A stretch of 64,000 nucleotides of DNA, taken from contig CANPWZ010000007.1 of the NCBI GenBank assembly GCA_947585425.1, forward strand, positions 1-64,000, read 5' to 3'. This document shows, in pieces, positions 8,154 to 17,213 of the stretch. This DNA comes from an uncultured Oscillospiraceae bacterium. GTDB taxonomy: Bacteria > Bacillota > Clostridia > Oscillospirales > Oscillospiraceae. The position numbers and the translations under genes were made by a program. Below the pieces are notes generated by a model, which was not told where the DNA came from, did not search any database, and saw only the letters and a list, made by a program, of their open reading frames with translations. Positions within the stretch are counted from its first letter, which is position 1. Each line of letters begins with the position of its first letter.

Positions 8154-10076
8154 ATGAGAAAAAAGATACTGCTCAATCAGGCTGTTTGGCGCTTCACCGA
8201 TATGGACGGCTCCACACAGGAGGTTGCCCTCCCCCACACCTGGAACGCCATCGACGGCCAGGACGGGGGGAACGACTACTGGCGGGGGACGTGCGTGTAT
8301 GAAACGGCATTCCCCAGGCCGGAAATTTCGGCGGACGAGCGGGTGTACCTGGAATTCCAGGGGGTGAACGCCTCAGCCAAGGTGGTGCTCAACGGCGCCG
8401 AGGTGGGCAGCCACGACGGCGGCTATTCCACCTTCCGCTGGGATGTAACAGACTTCCTCCAGGATGAAAACCAGCTCACCGTCCACGTGGACAACAGCGT
8501 CAACGACCGGGTATACCCCCAGAAGGCGGACTTCACCTTCTACGGCGGCATCTACCGGGACGTGCTGCTGGTGATCGTCAACAAAGACCACTTCGATATG
8601 GACTACTACGGCGGCTCGGGCCTGAAGGTCACCCCCACGGTGGAGGGCAAGGACGGCCGGGTGCGGGTGGAGGCATTCCACAACGCGGGGAACGCCCGGG
8701 TGAAGGTGAAGCTGCTGGACGCGGACGGCAGCGCTGTGGCCGAGGGGGAGGGGGCCGGCCTCACCCTCACCATCCCCGGCATCCGCCTGTGGGACGGCGT
8801 GAAGGATCCCTACCTCTACACCTGCCAGGCCACCCTGGAGGTGAACGGCGCGGATGTGGATCAGGTGTCCGCCCGGTTCGGCGTGCGCACCTTCTCCGTG
8901 GATCCGGAAAAAGGGTTTTTCCTCAACGGGCGGCCCTACCCGCTCCGCGGCGTCTCCCGCCACCAGGACTGGAAGGGGCTGGGCAACGCTATCACCAAGG
9001 AGCACCACGACACCGACATGGCCCTCATCCGGGAGATGGGCGCCAACACCATCCGCCTGGCCCACTACCAGCACGACCAGTATTTCTACGACCTGTGCGA
9101 CCAGTACGGCATGGTGGTGTGGGCGGAAATCCCCTACATCTCGGAGCATATGCCCAACGGCCGGGATAACACCATCTCCCAGGCAAAGGAGCTGGTCATT
9201 CAGAACTACAACCACCCCTGCATCGTGGTGTGGGGCGTGTCCAACGAGATCACCATCTCCACCAGGGACAAAAAAGATATGCTGGACAACCACCGGGCCC
9301 TCAACGACCTGTACCATCAACTGGATCCCACCCGGCTGACCACCCTGGCCTGCTACGCCATGTGCGGGCCGTTCAACAAGTCGGCACATATTACGGACGT
9401 GGTGTCATGGAACCTCTACCTGGGCTGGTATGTGCCGGGGCTGTTCCTCAACGACCTCTGGATTGATTTCTTCCACAAATGCTACCCTGACCGTCCGCTG
9501 GGCTACTCGGAGTACGGCTGCGAGGCCATGCCCAACCTACACTCCTCCAAGCCCCGCCGGGGGGACCACACCGAGGAATACCAGTGTATCTATCACGAGT
9601 ATATGCTCCGCTGTTTTGAGCACCGCCCCTTCTTGTGGGCTACCCATGTGTGGAATATGTTCGATTTTGCCGCCGATGCCCGGGATCAGGGCGGCGAGCC
9701 GGGGATGAACCACAAGGGGCTGGTGACCTTCGACCGCAACACAAAGAAAGACAGCTTTTACCTTTACAAAGCCTGGTGGAGCGATGAGCCCTTTGTCCAC
9801 ATCTGCGGCAGCCGGTACGTGGACCGGCCTGAGGCGGTCACCACGGTGAAGGTGTACTCCAACCAGCCTAAAGTTGCGCTGTACGCCAACGGGAAGCTGG
9901 TGGAGGAGAAGTCCAGCAGCAAAGTATTTGAATTCAGGGTGCCGCTGGAAGGGAAGGTGGAGCTGAGGGCCGAGGCGGGCGGCTGCGCCGGCCAGTGTAC
10001 CATCCGGAAGGCAGACGTCCCCAACCCGGCGTACAAGCTCCAGGGAAAAAGCTCTAACAGCGCCAACTGGGTCTGA
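8154..10076 (+). CDS. Glycoside hydrolase family 2 (beta-galactosidase / beta-glucuronidase-like)
   Basis: GVSRHQDWKGLGNA, VVWGVSNEIT (acid/base), GYSEYGCEAMP (nucleophile), HVWNMFDFA, MNHKGLVTFDRNTKKDSFY. Confidence 0.85.
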   Translation: MRKKILLNQAVWRFTDMDGSTQEVALPHTWNAIDGQDGGNDYWRGTCVYETAFPRPEISADERVYLEFQGVNASAKVVLNGAEVGSHDGGYSTFRWDVTDFLQDENQLTVHVDNSVNDRVYPQKADFTFYGGIYRDVLLVIVNKDHFDMDYYGGSGLKVTPTVEGKDGRVRVEAFHNAGNARVKVKLLDADGSAVAEGEGAGLTLTIPGIRLWDGVKDPYLYTCQATLEVNGADVDQVSARFGVRTFSVDPEKGFFLNGRPYPLRGVSRHQDWKGLGNAITKEHHDTDMALIREMGANTIRLAHYQHDQYFYDLCDQYGMVVWAEIPYISEHMPNGRDNTISQAKELVIQNYNHPCIVVWGVSNEITISTRDKKDMLDNHRALNDLYHQLDPTRLTTLACYAMCGPFNKSAHITDVVSWNLYLGWYVPGLFLNDLWIDFFHKCYPDRPLGYSEYGCEAMPNLHSSKPRRGDHTEEYQCIYHEYMLRCFEHRPFLWATHVWNMFDFAADARDQGGEPGMNHKGLVTFDRNTKKDSFYLYKAWWSDEPFVHICGSRYVDRPEAVTTVKVYSNQPKVALYANGKLVEEKSSSKVFEFRVPLEGKVELRAEAGGCAGQCTIRKADVPNPAYKLQGKSSNSANWV

Positions 10077-10090
10077 GAAAAAGGAGGACA

Positions 10091-11674
10091 ATGAGTATGA
10101 ACCAAGAACCGACAACCACCCTGAACCGGGCAAAGCCCTACCAGCTGGTGCTGTTTCCCCTGAACAACGGTGCCACCAATGTGTATTTCGTCCTGATTTT
10201 GTCCTATGTGGCCCAGTTTGGCGACAATATCCTGAAGCTGGGTATCTTTGCTTCCCTGATGGTCACCATCATGCGGGTGGCTGACGCCATTACCGACCCC
10301 ATCATCGGGGCCATGATGGACCGCACCAGCACGAAAATCGGCAAGTTCCGGCCCTTCATGATCCTGGGCAGCGCCGTCATGGCGGTGAGTGTGGTCTGCC
10401 TGTATATCCTCACCCCGTTCATCCCCGAGACCATGATGTGGCTGCGCTACGTGGCCTTTGTGGTGATCTATTTCGTCTGGGTCATCGGCTATACCTTCCA
10501 GACCTCCTGCACCCGGGCGGGCCAGACCGTGCTCACCAACGACCCCAACCAGCGGCCCATGTTCACCATCTTCAACACGGTGGGCTCCCTGCTGGGCATG
10601 GGTGTGATGCAGTTCATGATCCCCCTGGTGAAGGGGATGCACGATGTGAAGGACGCGGCGGGCAACGTCATCGTGTCCGGCTACTCCGACCCCACGGTGT
10701 TCCGCATCATTACCCCCATCGGCATCGCCATCTCCGTGCTGCTCACCGCCCTGGCCATTATCGGCATCGCCGAAAAGGACAACCCCAAGTACTACGGCAT
10801 CGGCGGCGCCCAGGAGAAGGTGAAGATGTCCGAGTATGTGGAGATCATCAAAAACAACAAGCCCATGCAGCGGCTGATGGTGGCGGGTGCGGGATGCAAG
10901 CTGGCCCTGGCCATCGCCACCAACACCACCGTCCTGCTGGCTCTGTATGGCATCCTGATGGGCAATTACAACTCCCTGTACCTACCCATGATGGTGCTGG
11001 GCTACGTGTGCGCGGTGCCCTTTTTTATCCTCTCCATGCGAACCTCCCAGAAGCTGGGGCAGAAGGCATCCCTGGTACGGTATGTGTCTGTGGCGCTGGT
11101 CTGCTACGTGGGCGTACTGGCCCTGCTGCTGCTGAGCAGCCACGGAAACCCGGCCCGGATGCTGTCCTTCCCCTTCCAGGGGGGCGGGGCCATCAACCTG
11201 TATACCATTTTGTTCATCGTGTGCTTTGGCATCGGCTACGGCGCCTACTACGCCACCGCCGATATGCCCATCCCCATGGTGGCCGACTGCTCCGACTACG
11301 AGACCTACCGCTCGGGCAAGTACATCCCCGGCATCATGGGCACCCTGTTCTCCCTGGTGGATAAGCTGGTGTCCTCCCTGGCCCAGACCCTGGTGGCCAT
11401 CATCTTCCTGATCTGCACCGGGGTGAACGAGCTGCCCAACGACGCCACACCCTACACCGGGGGCATCAAGGTGGCGGTGATCGTGATGTTCTGCGTCATC
11501 CCCATGCTGGCCTGGGCGGCCACCCTCATCGCCATGAAGGGCTACTCCCTGACGGGGGAGAAAATGAAAGCCATCCAGAAGGTGAACGCCGCCCGGAAGG
11601 AGGCCGTGGCAAACGGCATGAGCTTGGAGCAGGCTATGCAGGCCATCAACGATGACACCGTACAGAACGTGTGA
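10091..11674 (+). CDS. GPH (glycoside-pentoside-hexuronide) family MFS transporter
   Basis: 12-TM pattern; DAITDPIIGAMMDRT motif typical of MelB/GPH. Confidence 0.85.
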   Translation: MSMNQEPTTTLNRAKPYQLVLFPLNNGATNVYFVLILSYVAQFGDNILKLGIFASLMVTIMRVADAITDPIIGAMMDRTSTKIGKFRPFMILGSAVMAVSVVCLYILTPFIPETMMWLRYVAFVVIYFVWVIGYTFQTSCTRAGQTVLTNDPNQRPMFTIFNTVGSLLGMGVMQFMIPLVKGMHDVKDAAGNVIVSGYSDPTVFRIITPIGIAISVLLTALAIIGIAEKDNPKYYGIGGAQEKVKMSEYVEIIKNNKPMQRLMVAGAGCKLALAIATNTTVLLALYGILMGNYNSLYLPMMVLGYVCAVPFFILSMRTSQKLGQKASLVRYVSVALVCYVGVLALLLLSSHGNPARMLSFPFQGGGAINLYTILFIVCFGIGYGAYYATADMPIPMVADCSDYETYRSGKYIPGIMGTLFSLVDKLVSSLAQTLVAIIFLICTGVNELPNDATPYTGGIKVAVIVMFCVIPMLAWAATLIAMKGYSLTGEKMKAIQKVNAARKEAVANGMSLEQAMQAINDDTVQNV

Positions 11675-11688
11675 AAGGGGGATTTTCC

Positions 11689-12771
11689 ATGAAAATGACC
11701 TGGCGCTGGTATGGCGAGGGGAACGACCAGATCAAGCTCAGCGACATCAAGCAGATCCCCGGGGTGGAGGGCATTGTCTGGGCGCTCCACGACAAGATGC
11801 CCGGCGAGGTGTGGCAGCCCGAGGAGATCGCCAAGGTGAAGGCGCAGCTGGACGAATACGGCTTCAACATGGACGTGGTGGAGAGCGTGAACGTCCACGA
11901 CGACATCAAGATCGGCCTGCCCACCCGGGATCAGTACATCGAGAACTACAAGCAGACCATCCGCAACCTGGCCCCCTTTGGGGTGAAGGTGATCTGCTAT
12001 AATTTCATGCCTGTGTTCGACTGGACCCGGACGGACCTGTTCCATCCCGTGGGGGACGGCTCCACCGCCCTCTATTACGAGGCGGCGAAAATCAAGCAGA
12101 ATCCCAAGGAAATGGCGGATTACGTCATGTCCTTCACCGAGAAGTACCACATGACCTTCCCCGGCTGGGAGCCGGAGCGGATGGCCAAGCTGGACGAGCT
12201 GTTTGAGAAGTATAAGCCCGTCACCAAGGAAAAGCTGTGGGACAACTTCAAGTACTTCCTGGAGGCCATCATGCCCACCTGCCACGAGTGCGATATCAAA
12301 ATGGCCGTCCACATGGACGATCCCCCCTGGGACATTTTCGGCCTGCCCCGGCTGCTGGTGGACGGCCCATCCATCGACCGCTTCCTCAGCATGGTGGACG
12401 ATCCCTACAACTGCCTGACCCTGTGCTCCGGGAGTCTGAACGCCGATCCCAAGAACAACGTGGCGGACATCGTGCGCAAGCACTGTGACCGTATCGCTTT
12501 CGCCCACATCCGCAACGTGAAGCACTTTGAGAACGGCGACTTTTCCGAGGCGTCCCACCGGGACTGCGACGGGGACACCGGGATTCTGGACATCCTGAAA
12601 GCCTACCACGACTGCGGCTTTGACGGCTATATCCGCCCCGACCACGGGCGGCATCTGTGGGACGAGGGCCCCGGCACGGTGCGCCCTGGGTACGGCCTGT
12701 ACGACCGGGCGCTGGGCGTCATGTATATGCTGGGTGTCTGGGATATGTTGGACAAATTGGACGAAGCGTGA
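11689..12771 (+). CDS. uxuA: Mannonate dehydratase
   Basis: MKMTWRWYGEGND..VWALHDKMPGEVW..; SD AAAGGGGG; context with SDR, KDPG aldolase, KDG kinase. Confidence 0.9.
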   Translation: MKMTWRWYGEGNDQIKLSDIKQIPGVEGIVWALHDKMPGEVWQPEEIAKVKAQLDEYGFNMDVVESVNVHDDIKIGLPTRDQYIENYKQTIRNLAPFGVKVICYNFMPVFDWTRTDLFHPVGDGSTALYYEAAKIKQNPKEMADYVMSFTEKYHMTFPGWEPERMAKLDELFEKYKPVTKEKLWDNFKYFLEAIMPTCHECDIKMAVHMDDPPWDIFGLPRLLVDGPSIDRFLSMVDDPYNCLTLCSGSLNADPKNNVADIVRKHCDRIAFAHIRNVKHFENGDFSEASHRDCDGDTGILDILKAYHDCGFDGYIRPDHGRHLWDEGPGTVRPGYGLYDRALGVMYMLGVWDMLDKLDEA

Positions 12772-12828
12772 GCGACCCGGCCATGCGCCCAACGCGAGCG
12801 TGACAATGAGACAGAGGAGGAAAAAATC

Positions 12829-13671
12829 ATGAATTTACCCTTGAATGTGGACTTTTCCGGCAAGGTGGTGGTGGTCACCGGCGCAGGCGGCGTGCTGTGT
12901 GGCGACATGGCCCGGGCCTTCGCCCAGGCGGGGGCGAAAGTCGCCGCCCTGGATCTGAACGAGGAGGCCGTCAAGAAGCTGGCCGAGGACTGCAAGGCGG
13001 CGGGCCAGATCTGCGAGGGCTACAAGGCCAACGTGCTGGAGCCGGAGGCGCTGGAGGCCGTCCACCAACAGGTGCTGGCCGACCTGGGGCCCTGCGACAT
13101 CCTGGTGAACGGGGCGGGCGGGAACAATCCCCGGGCCACCACCGACAACGAGTACCAGCATGAGTGGGCTGAGGGGCAGAAGGGCTTCTTCGACCTGGAC
13201 GCGGGCGGCGTGGACTTCGTATTCAAGCTGAACTTCCAGGGCACGCTCCTGCCCACCCAGAGCTTTGCCAAGGACATGGTGGAGAAAAAGTCCGGTTGCA
13301 TTCTGAACATCTCCTCCATGAACGCCTACATCCCCCTGACCAAGATCCCCGCCTACTCCGGGGCGAAAGCGGCCATCAGCAACTTCACCCAGTGGCTGGC
13401 GACCCATTTCGCCAAGTCCGGCATCCGCTGCAATGCCATTGCCCCCGGCTTCCTGGTGTCCAATCAGAACCGGGCGCTGCTGTTCAACCCGGACGGCACC
13501 CCCACGGCCCGCTCTGCCAAAATCCTCAACGGCACCCCCATGGGCCGCTTCGTGGACAGCGAGGAGCTGCTGGGCGCCGTGTTCTTCCTGTGCGATGACA
13601 GGGCCGCCTCCGCCATTACCGGCGTGGTGCTGCCTATCGATGCAGGTTTTGCCGCCTATTCCGGGGTGTAG
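12829..13671 (+). CDS. uxuB: SDR-family oxidoreductase, likely D-mannonate oxidoreductase (fructuronate reductase)
   Basis: TGAGGVLCGDMA Rossmann motif, YSGAKAA catalytic YxxxK; in uxu operon. Confidence 0.8.
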   Translation: MNLPLNVDFSGKVVVVTGAGGVLCGDMARAFAQAGAKVAALDLNEEAVKKLAEDCKAAGQICEGYKANVLEPEALEAVHQQVLADLGPCDILVNGAGGNNPRATTDNEYQHEWAEGQKGFFDLDAGGVDFVFKLNFQGTLLPTQSFAKDMVEKKSGCILNISSMNAYIPLTKIPAYSGAKAAISNFTQWLATHFAKSGIRCNAIAPGFLVSNQNRALLFNPDGTPTARSAKILNGTPMGRFVDSEELLGAVFFLCDDRAASAITGVVLPIDAGFAAYSGV

Positions 13672-13686
13672 AAAGGGGTAGTCACC

Positions 13687-14331
13687 ATGAACATCAACGA
13701 AGCGATCAGCAGCATCGGCGTGGTGCCCGTCATCAAGCTCAACCACCCAGAGCGGGACGCAGCCCCGCTGGCCAAGGCCCTGTGCGCCGGCGGCGTGCCG
13801 GTGGCGGAGGTCACCTTCCGGGCGGTGGGGGCCGCCACGGCCATCAGGCTGATGGCGGAGGCCTGCCCGGATATGCTGGTGGGGGCGGGCACCGTCCTCA
13901 CCACCGCCCAGGTGGACGAGGCGCTGGCGGCGGGGGCGAAATTCATCGTCACCCCCGGCCTGGACCCGGAGATCGTCAAGTACTGCCAGTCCAAGAACCT
14001 TCCCATCTTCCCCGGCTGCACCACCCCCACGGACTACCACACTGCCTACAAGCTGGGGCTGGAAGTGCTGAAATTCTTCCCGGCGGAGCAGTCCGGCGGG
14101 CTGGCCAAGATCAAGGCCATGTCCGCGCCGTTCCCCATGTTCAAGGTCATGCCCACCGGGGGCATCTCCCTGAAGAACCTGGCGGAGTACATAAAGGCCC
14201 CGGTGATCTGCGCCTGCGGCGGCTCCTACATGGTGACCGCCGACCTCATCGACAACAACAAGTGGGACGAGATCACCGAGCTGTGCAAAAAGTCTGTTGA
14301 AATTGTAAAGGAGGCCCGCAGCAATGGCTAA
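13687..14331 (+). CDS. eda: Bifunctional KDPG/KHG aldolase
   Basis: GAGTVLTTAQVDEALAAGAKFIVTPG, EVLKFFPAE (Schiff-base Lys), MPTGGIS. Confidence 0.9.
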   Translation: MNINEAISSIGVVPVIKLNHPERDAAPLAKALCAGGVPVAEVTFRAVGAATAIRLMAEACPDMLVGAGTVLTTAQVDEALAAGAKFIVTPGLDPEIVKYCQSKNLPIFPGCTTPTDYHTAYKLGLEVLKFFPAEQSGGLAKIKAMSAPFPMFKVMPTGGISLKNLAEYIKAPVICACGGSYMVTADLIDNNKWDEITELCKKSVEIVKEARSNG

Positions 14332-15352
14332 AGTAGTTACGTTCGGCGAAATCATGATCCGGCTCCAGCCCTACAACTATGAGCGCTTCGTCCAGGCCGA
14401 CCACCTGGAATTCACCTTCGGCGGCGGCGAGGCCAACGTGGCGGTGTCGCTGGCAAACTACGGCCTGGACGCGGCCTATGTCACCAAGCTCCCCGCCCAC
14501 GCCATCGGGCAGGCGGCGGTGAACTCCCTGCGCCGCTACGGCGTGGACACCTCCCTGATCGTCCGGGGCGGCGACCGGGTGGGCATCTACTTCAACGAGA
14601 AGGGCGCGTCCCAGCGGGGCAGCGTCTGCATCTACGACCGGGCCCACTCCGCCATCCAGGAGGCCACCACCGCCGACTTCGACTGGGACAAGATTTTTGA
14701 CGGCGTGGACTGGTTCCACTTCACCGGCATCACCCCGGCCCTGGGCCCCAATGTGGTGGAGATCTGCAAGGAAGCCTGCAAGGCTGCCAAAGCCAAGGGC
14801 GTGAAGATCTCCTGCGACCTGAACTACCGGGGCAAGCTGTGGACGCGGGAGCAGGCCCGCGAGGCCATGACCGAGCTGTGCCAGTACGTGGACGTGTGCA
14901 TCTCCAACGAGGAGGACGCCAAAGACGTATTCGGCATCGAGGCGGAGAACACCGACATCTACGGCGGCGAGATCAACCACGAGGGCTACAAGAGCGTGGC
15001 CAAGCAGCTTGCCGACAAGTTCGGCTTTGAGAAGGTGGCCATCACCCTCCGGGAGAGCCACTCAGCCTTTGACAACGGCTGGAGCGCCATGCTGTACGAT
15101 GTCAAGAGCGGCGAATACTGCTTCTCCAAGAAGTACGAGCTGCACATCATCGACCGCGTGGGCGGCGGCGACAGCTTCGGTGGCGGGCTGATCTACTCCC
15201 TGCTGAGCGGCAAATCCACCCAGGCGGCGGTGGAGTTCGCGGTGGCGGCGTCCGCGCTGAAGCACTCCATCGAGGGCGACTACAATATGGCCACCGTGGC
15301 CGAGGTGGAGAAGCTGGCCGGCGGGGATGGGTCCGGAAGAATCCAGCGATGA
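14324..15352 (+). CDS. kdgK: PfkB-family sugar kinase, 2-dehydro-3-deoxygluconokinase
   Basis: GGGEANVAVSLANYG; IIDRVGGGDSFGGGLIYSLL; overlaps eda, operon context. Confidence 0.88.
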   Translation: MAKVVTFGEIMIRLQPYNYERFVQADHLEFTFGGGEANVAVSLANYGLDAAYVTKLPAHAIGQAAVNSLRRYGVDTSLIVRGGDRVGIYFNEKGASQRGSVCIYDRAHSAIQEATTADFDWDKIFDGVDWFHFTGITPALGPNVVEICKEACKAAKAKGVKISCDLNYRGKLWTREQAREAMTELCQYVDVCISNEEDAKDVFGIEAENTDIYGGEINHEGYKSVAKQLADKFGFEKVAITLRESHSAFDNGWSAMLYDVKSGEYCFSKKYELHIIDRVGGGDSFGGGLIYSLLSGKSTQAAVEFAVAASALKHSIEGDYNMATVAEVEKLAGGDGSGRIQR

Positions 15353-15641
15353 TCTACCGAATATTCATAGTCCGATGTTCTGAATGATGCACCATGGCGT
15401 TACGTTGGATTGATGGTGTGATCCGGCTGCAAGGCCACGGGTCAGGGCAATGTGCATCTTGCCTTGACTGAGTCAGAGAGATAAAAAGTCCCACTGCCTC
15501 CACCGCCGACCAACACGAAGTATGTGTTGTTGATTGACATAGTCCGATTTGCGGCCCGGACATTATGCTTGCCAGTGTTGCCGCCATCAGGCGAAAAGAC
15601 GCCAAAAGATGGCTATGAAAAGTCAATACTACTCCGAGCCA

Positions 15642-15684
15642 TTGGGGCGCAGACTGAAAGGGAGTCTGCGCCCCAAATTATTTC
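15642..15684 (+). terminator. Rho-independent terminator-like hairpin after kdgK
   Basis: TTGGGGCGCAGACT-N7-AGTCTGCGCCCCAA followed by ATTATTT. Confidence 0.6.
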
Positions 15685-15824
15685 GACATTTTTCCCCATC
15701 ATCCGACACAGAGCCCCACCGGGTAGTGGGGAAAGGCGCTGAACCCAACCGCCCCGCTGCCGTGGGCCTCCGGCTTCTGAAATCAAGGTTTTCCAAGATT
15801 TCAGAAGAACAGGAGGTCTGCCCC

Positions 15825-16058
15825 ATGCGGCAGCTTTACATAAGAGAACTCAGGCGTAGTGTCAACGAGGGTATCCCCGCGAATCCCAGCTACATCAGTC
15901 ATATTTGTGCAAACCGCTCAATCTGCATCGGATTTTTGTTGCAAAACGCTGAATCTATAGGCCCAGGTGAAATACTTTTTTTAATACGAAGTGCCGCTTC
16001 AGGTTTAACTGTTATACTCCCGAACATGGATCGGATGGCGGGAGGCGAGCTCGAATGA
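15825..16058 (+). CDS. Small hypothetical protein (77 aa)
   Basis: SD AGGAGG 15811-15816; stop codon overlaps the next ATG (ATGA at 16055). Confidence 0.5.
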   Translation: MRQLYIRELRRSVNEGIPANPSYISHICANRSICIGFLLQNAESIGPGEILFLIRSAASGLTVILPNMDRMAGGELE

Positions 16059-16387
16059 ACCTGTTTGAGCGCCGCAACGCCATCATGAACATCCTGAGCA
16101 GGGAAGGCCGCGTCACCGCGGCAAGCCTTGCCAGGACGTTCGGCGTCTCTGAGCGCACTATCTACAGCGACATCACAGCCCTCTCCCTTGAACAGCCGAT
16201 CCAAACTGTCCGAGGCCGCTATGGCGGCGGCGTAGAGTTGGCGGACTGGTTTCAGCCCAGCGCCCATACGCTGTCCCCCAAGCAGGAAGAACTGCTCCAG
16301 CGATTGAAACCGACCCTGGCGGGCAACGATTTGATCGTGCTGAACAGTATCCTCGTGCAGTTTTCCCCTTTGCGCGGATGCCGGTAG
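16055..16387 (+). CDS. HTH-domain (DeoR/HTH_11-type) regulator, short form
   Basis: ERRNAIMNILSREGRVTAASLARTFGVSERTIYSDITAL winged-HTH; overlapping start/stop with preceding ORF. Confidence 0.7.
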   Translation: MNLFERRNAIMNILSREGRVTAASLARTFGVSERTIYSDITALSLEQPIQTVRGRYGGGVELADWFQPSAHTLSPKQEELLQRLKPTLAGNDLIVLNSILVQFSPLRGCR

Positions 16388-16820
16388 GCGTCCTCCGCAC
16401 CTTGAAAAACACCGGGCTCGCCTGGTCATATCCGATCCTGAACACGTTCCCGGCAGAACCCAGCGCCGAGGGAGGATGCGCCAAAACCACCTGTGGGCAG
16501 TACCCGCGCCCATCAAAGACGGCCAAATAAGGTGCCAAGCGGTCCCCATCCGTCCCGAAATCAGCCTATGGCGGGCTGAAGCGCATTGATCCCTGCCGGG
16601 GGATACGTCCGTCCAGTCCCAGCCCCCGGTATGGGGATCACGCAAGGAGGGCGGCGCGAGCGATCCTCGCGGGGTGGAACTCCCATGTGCGGCCCAGCCA
16701 GCCGCGGTTCAGGCAATCGCCCTCGCCTGGGGAAGTAGTGTCGAATACAGGCAGACAAAGGACCGGAATACAACGTCCTTTGGAATCCTTGATAACAGAT
16801 GCCACGGGGATCGTCCGCCC

Positions 16821-16884
16821 TGATATGCTCCCCCTATGTTTGACAGTTTTGTTTTTCACTGTCTCCCATAGGGGGAGCATATCA
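16821..16884. repeat. Long interrupted palindrome: TGATATGCTCCCCCTATG ... CATAGGGGGAGCATATCA with inner GACAGT/ACTGTC stem
   Basis: 18-bp perfect outer arms plus 6-bp inner arms, upstream of the recombinase operon. Confidence 0.8.
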
Positions 16885-16947
16885 CCCTTTGGACGGTCCC
16901 CGTTTTTGTGTTTTCAAGCATCAAACTGTACGAAGGAGTGCTGCGCC

Positions 16948-17103
16948 ATGTCCAGAACTGAACTCACCGATAACCTCACTTTTGCCGCCGCTGTGCAGAT
17001 GCTGGCCCAGCTGGCGGCGCAGGGTTTCCTCTCCGCCGAGGAGCAGGCCCGCACCCGTCAGGAGCTGGAACGGAAGCTCCGCCCCACCCTGATCCTGCCC
17101 TGA
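16948..17103 (+). CDS. Small SHOCT-like protein (51 aa) preceding recombinase operon
   Basis: SD GAAGGAG; MSRTELTDNLTFAAAVQMLAQLAAQGFLSAEEQARTRQELERKLRPTL resembles SHOCT-type short proteins. Confidence 0.6.
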   Translation: MSRTELTDNLTFAAAVQMLAQLAAQGFLSAEEQARTRQELERKLRPTLILP

Positions 17104-17213
17104 TTTTGGGGCTGTAAACTGCCCAGTTTCGGGCCCCGTTTTTCATTACTTATCGTGAATGGCTTTACGCCGGATGTTGTGGTATTGTCGTTGCTGAAAG
17201 GAGGAAGCCGCCC

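Noticed and set aside
15366-15548. Direct repeat CATAGTCCGAT at 15366-15376 and 15538-15548, considered as element attachment sites
   Set aside because: Only 11 bp and 172 bp apart, enclosing no gene; could be chance or local duplication
16173-16880. Short minus-strand ORFs in the recombinase-upstream gap
   Set aside because: No plausible starts or domains; Arg/Pro/Gly-rich frames typical of non-coding GC-rich DNA
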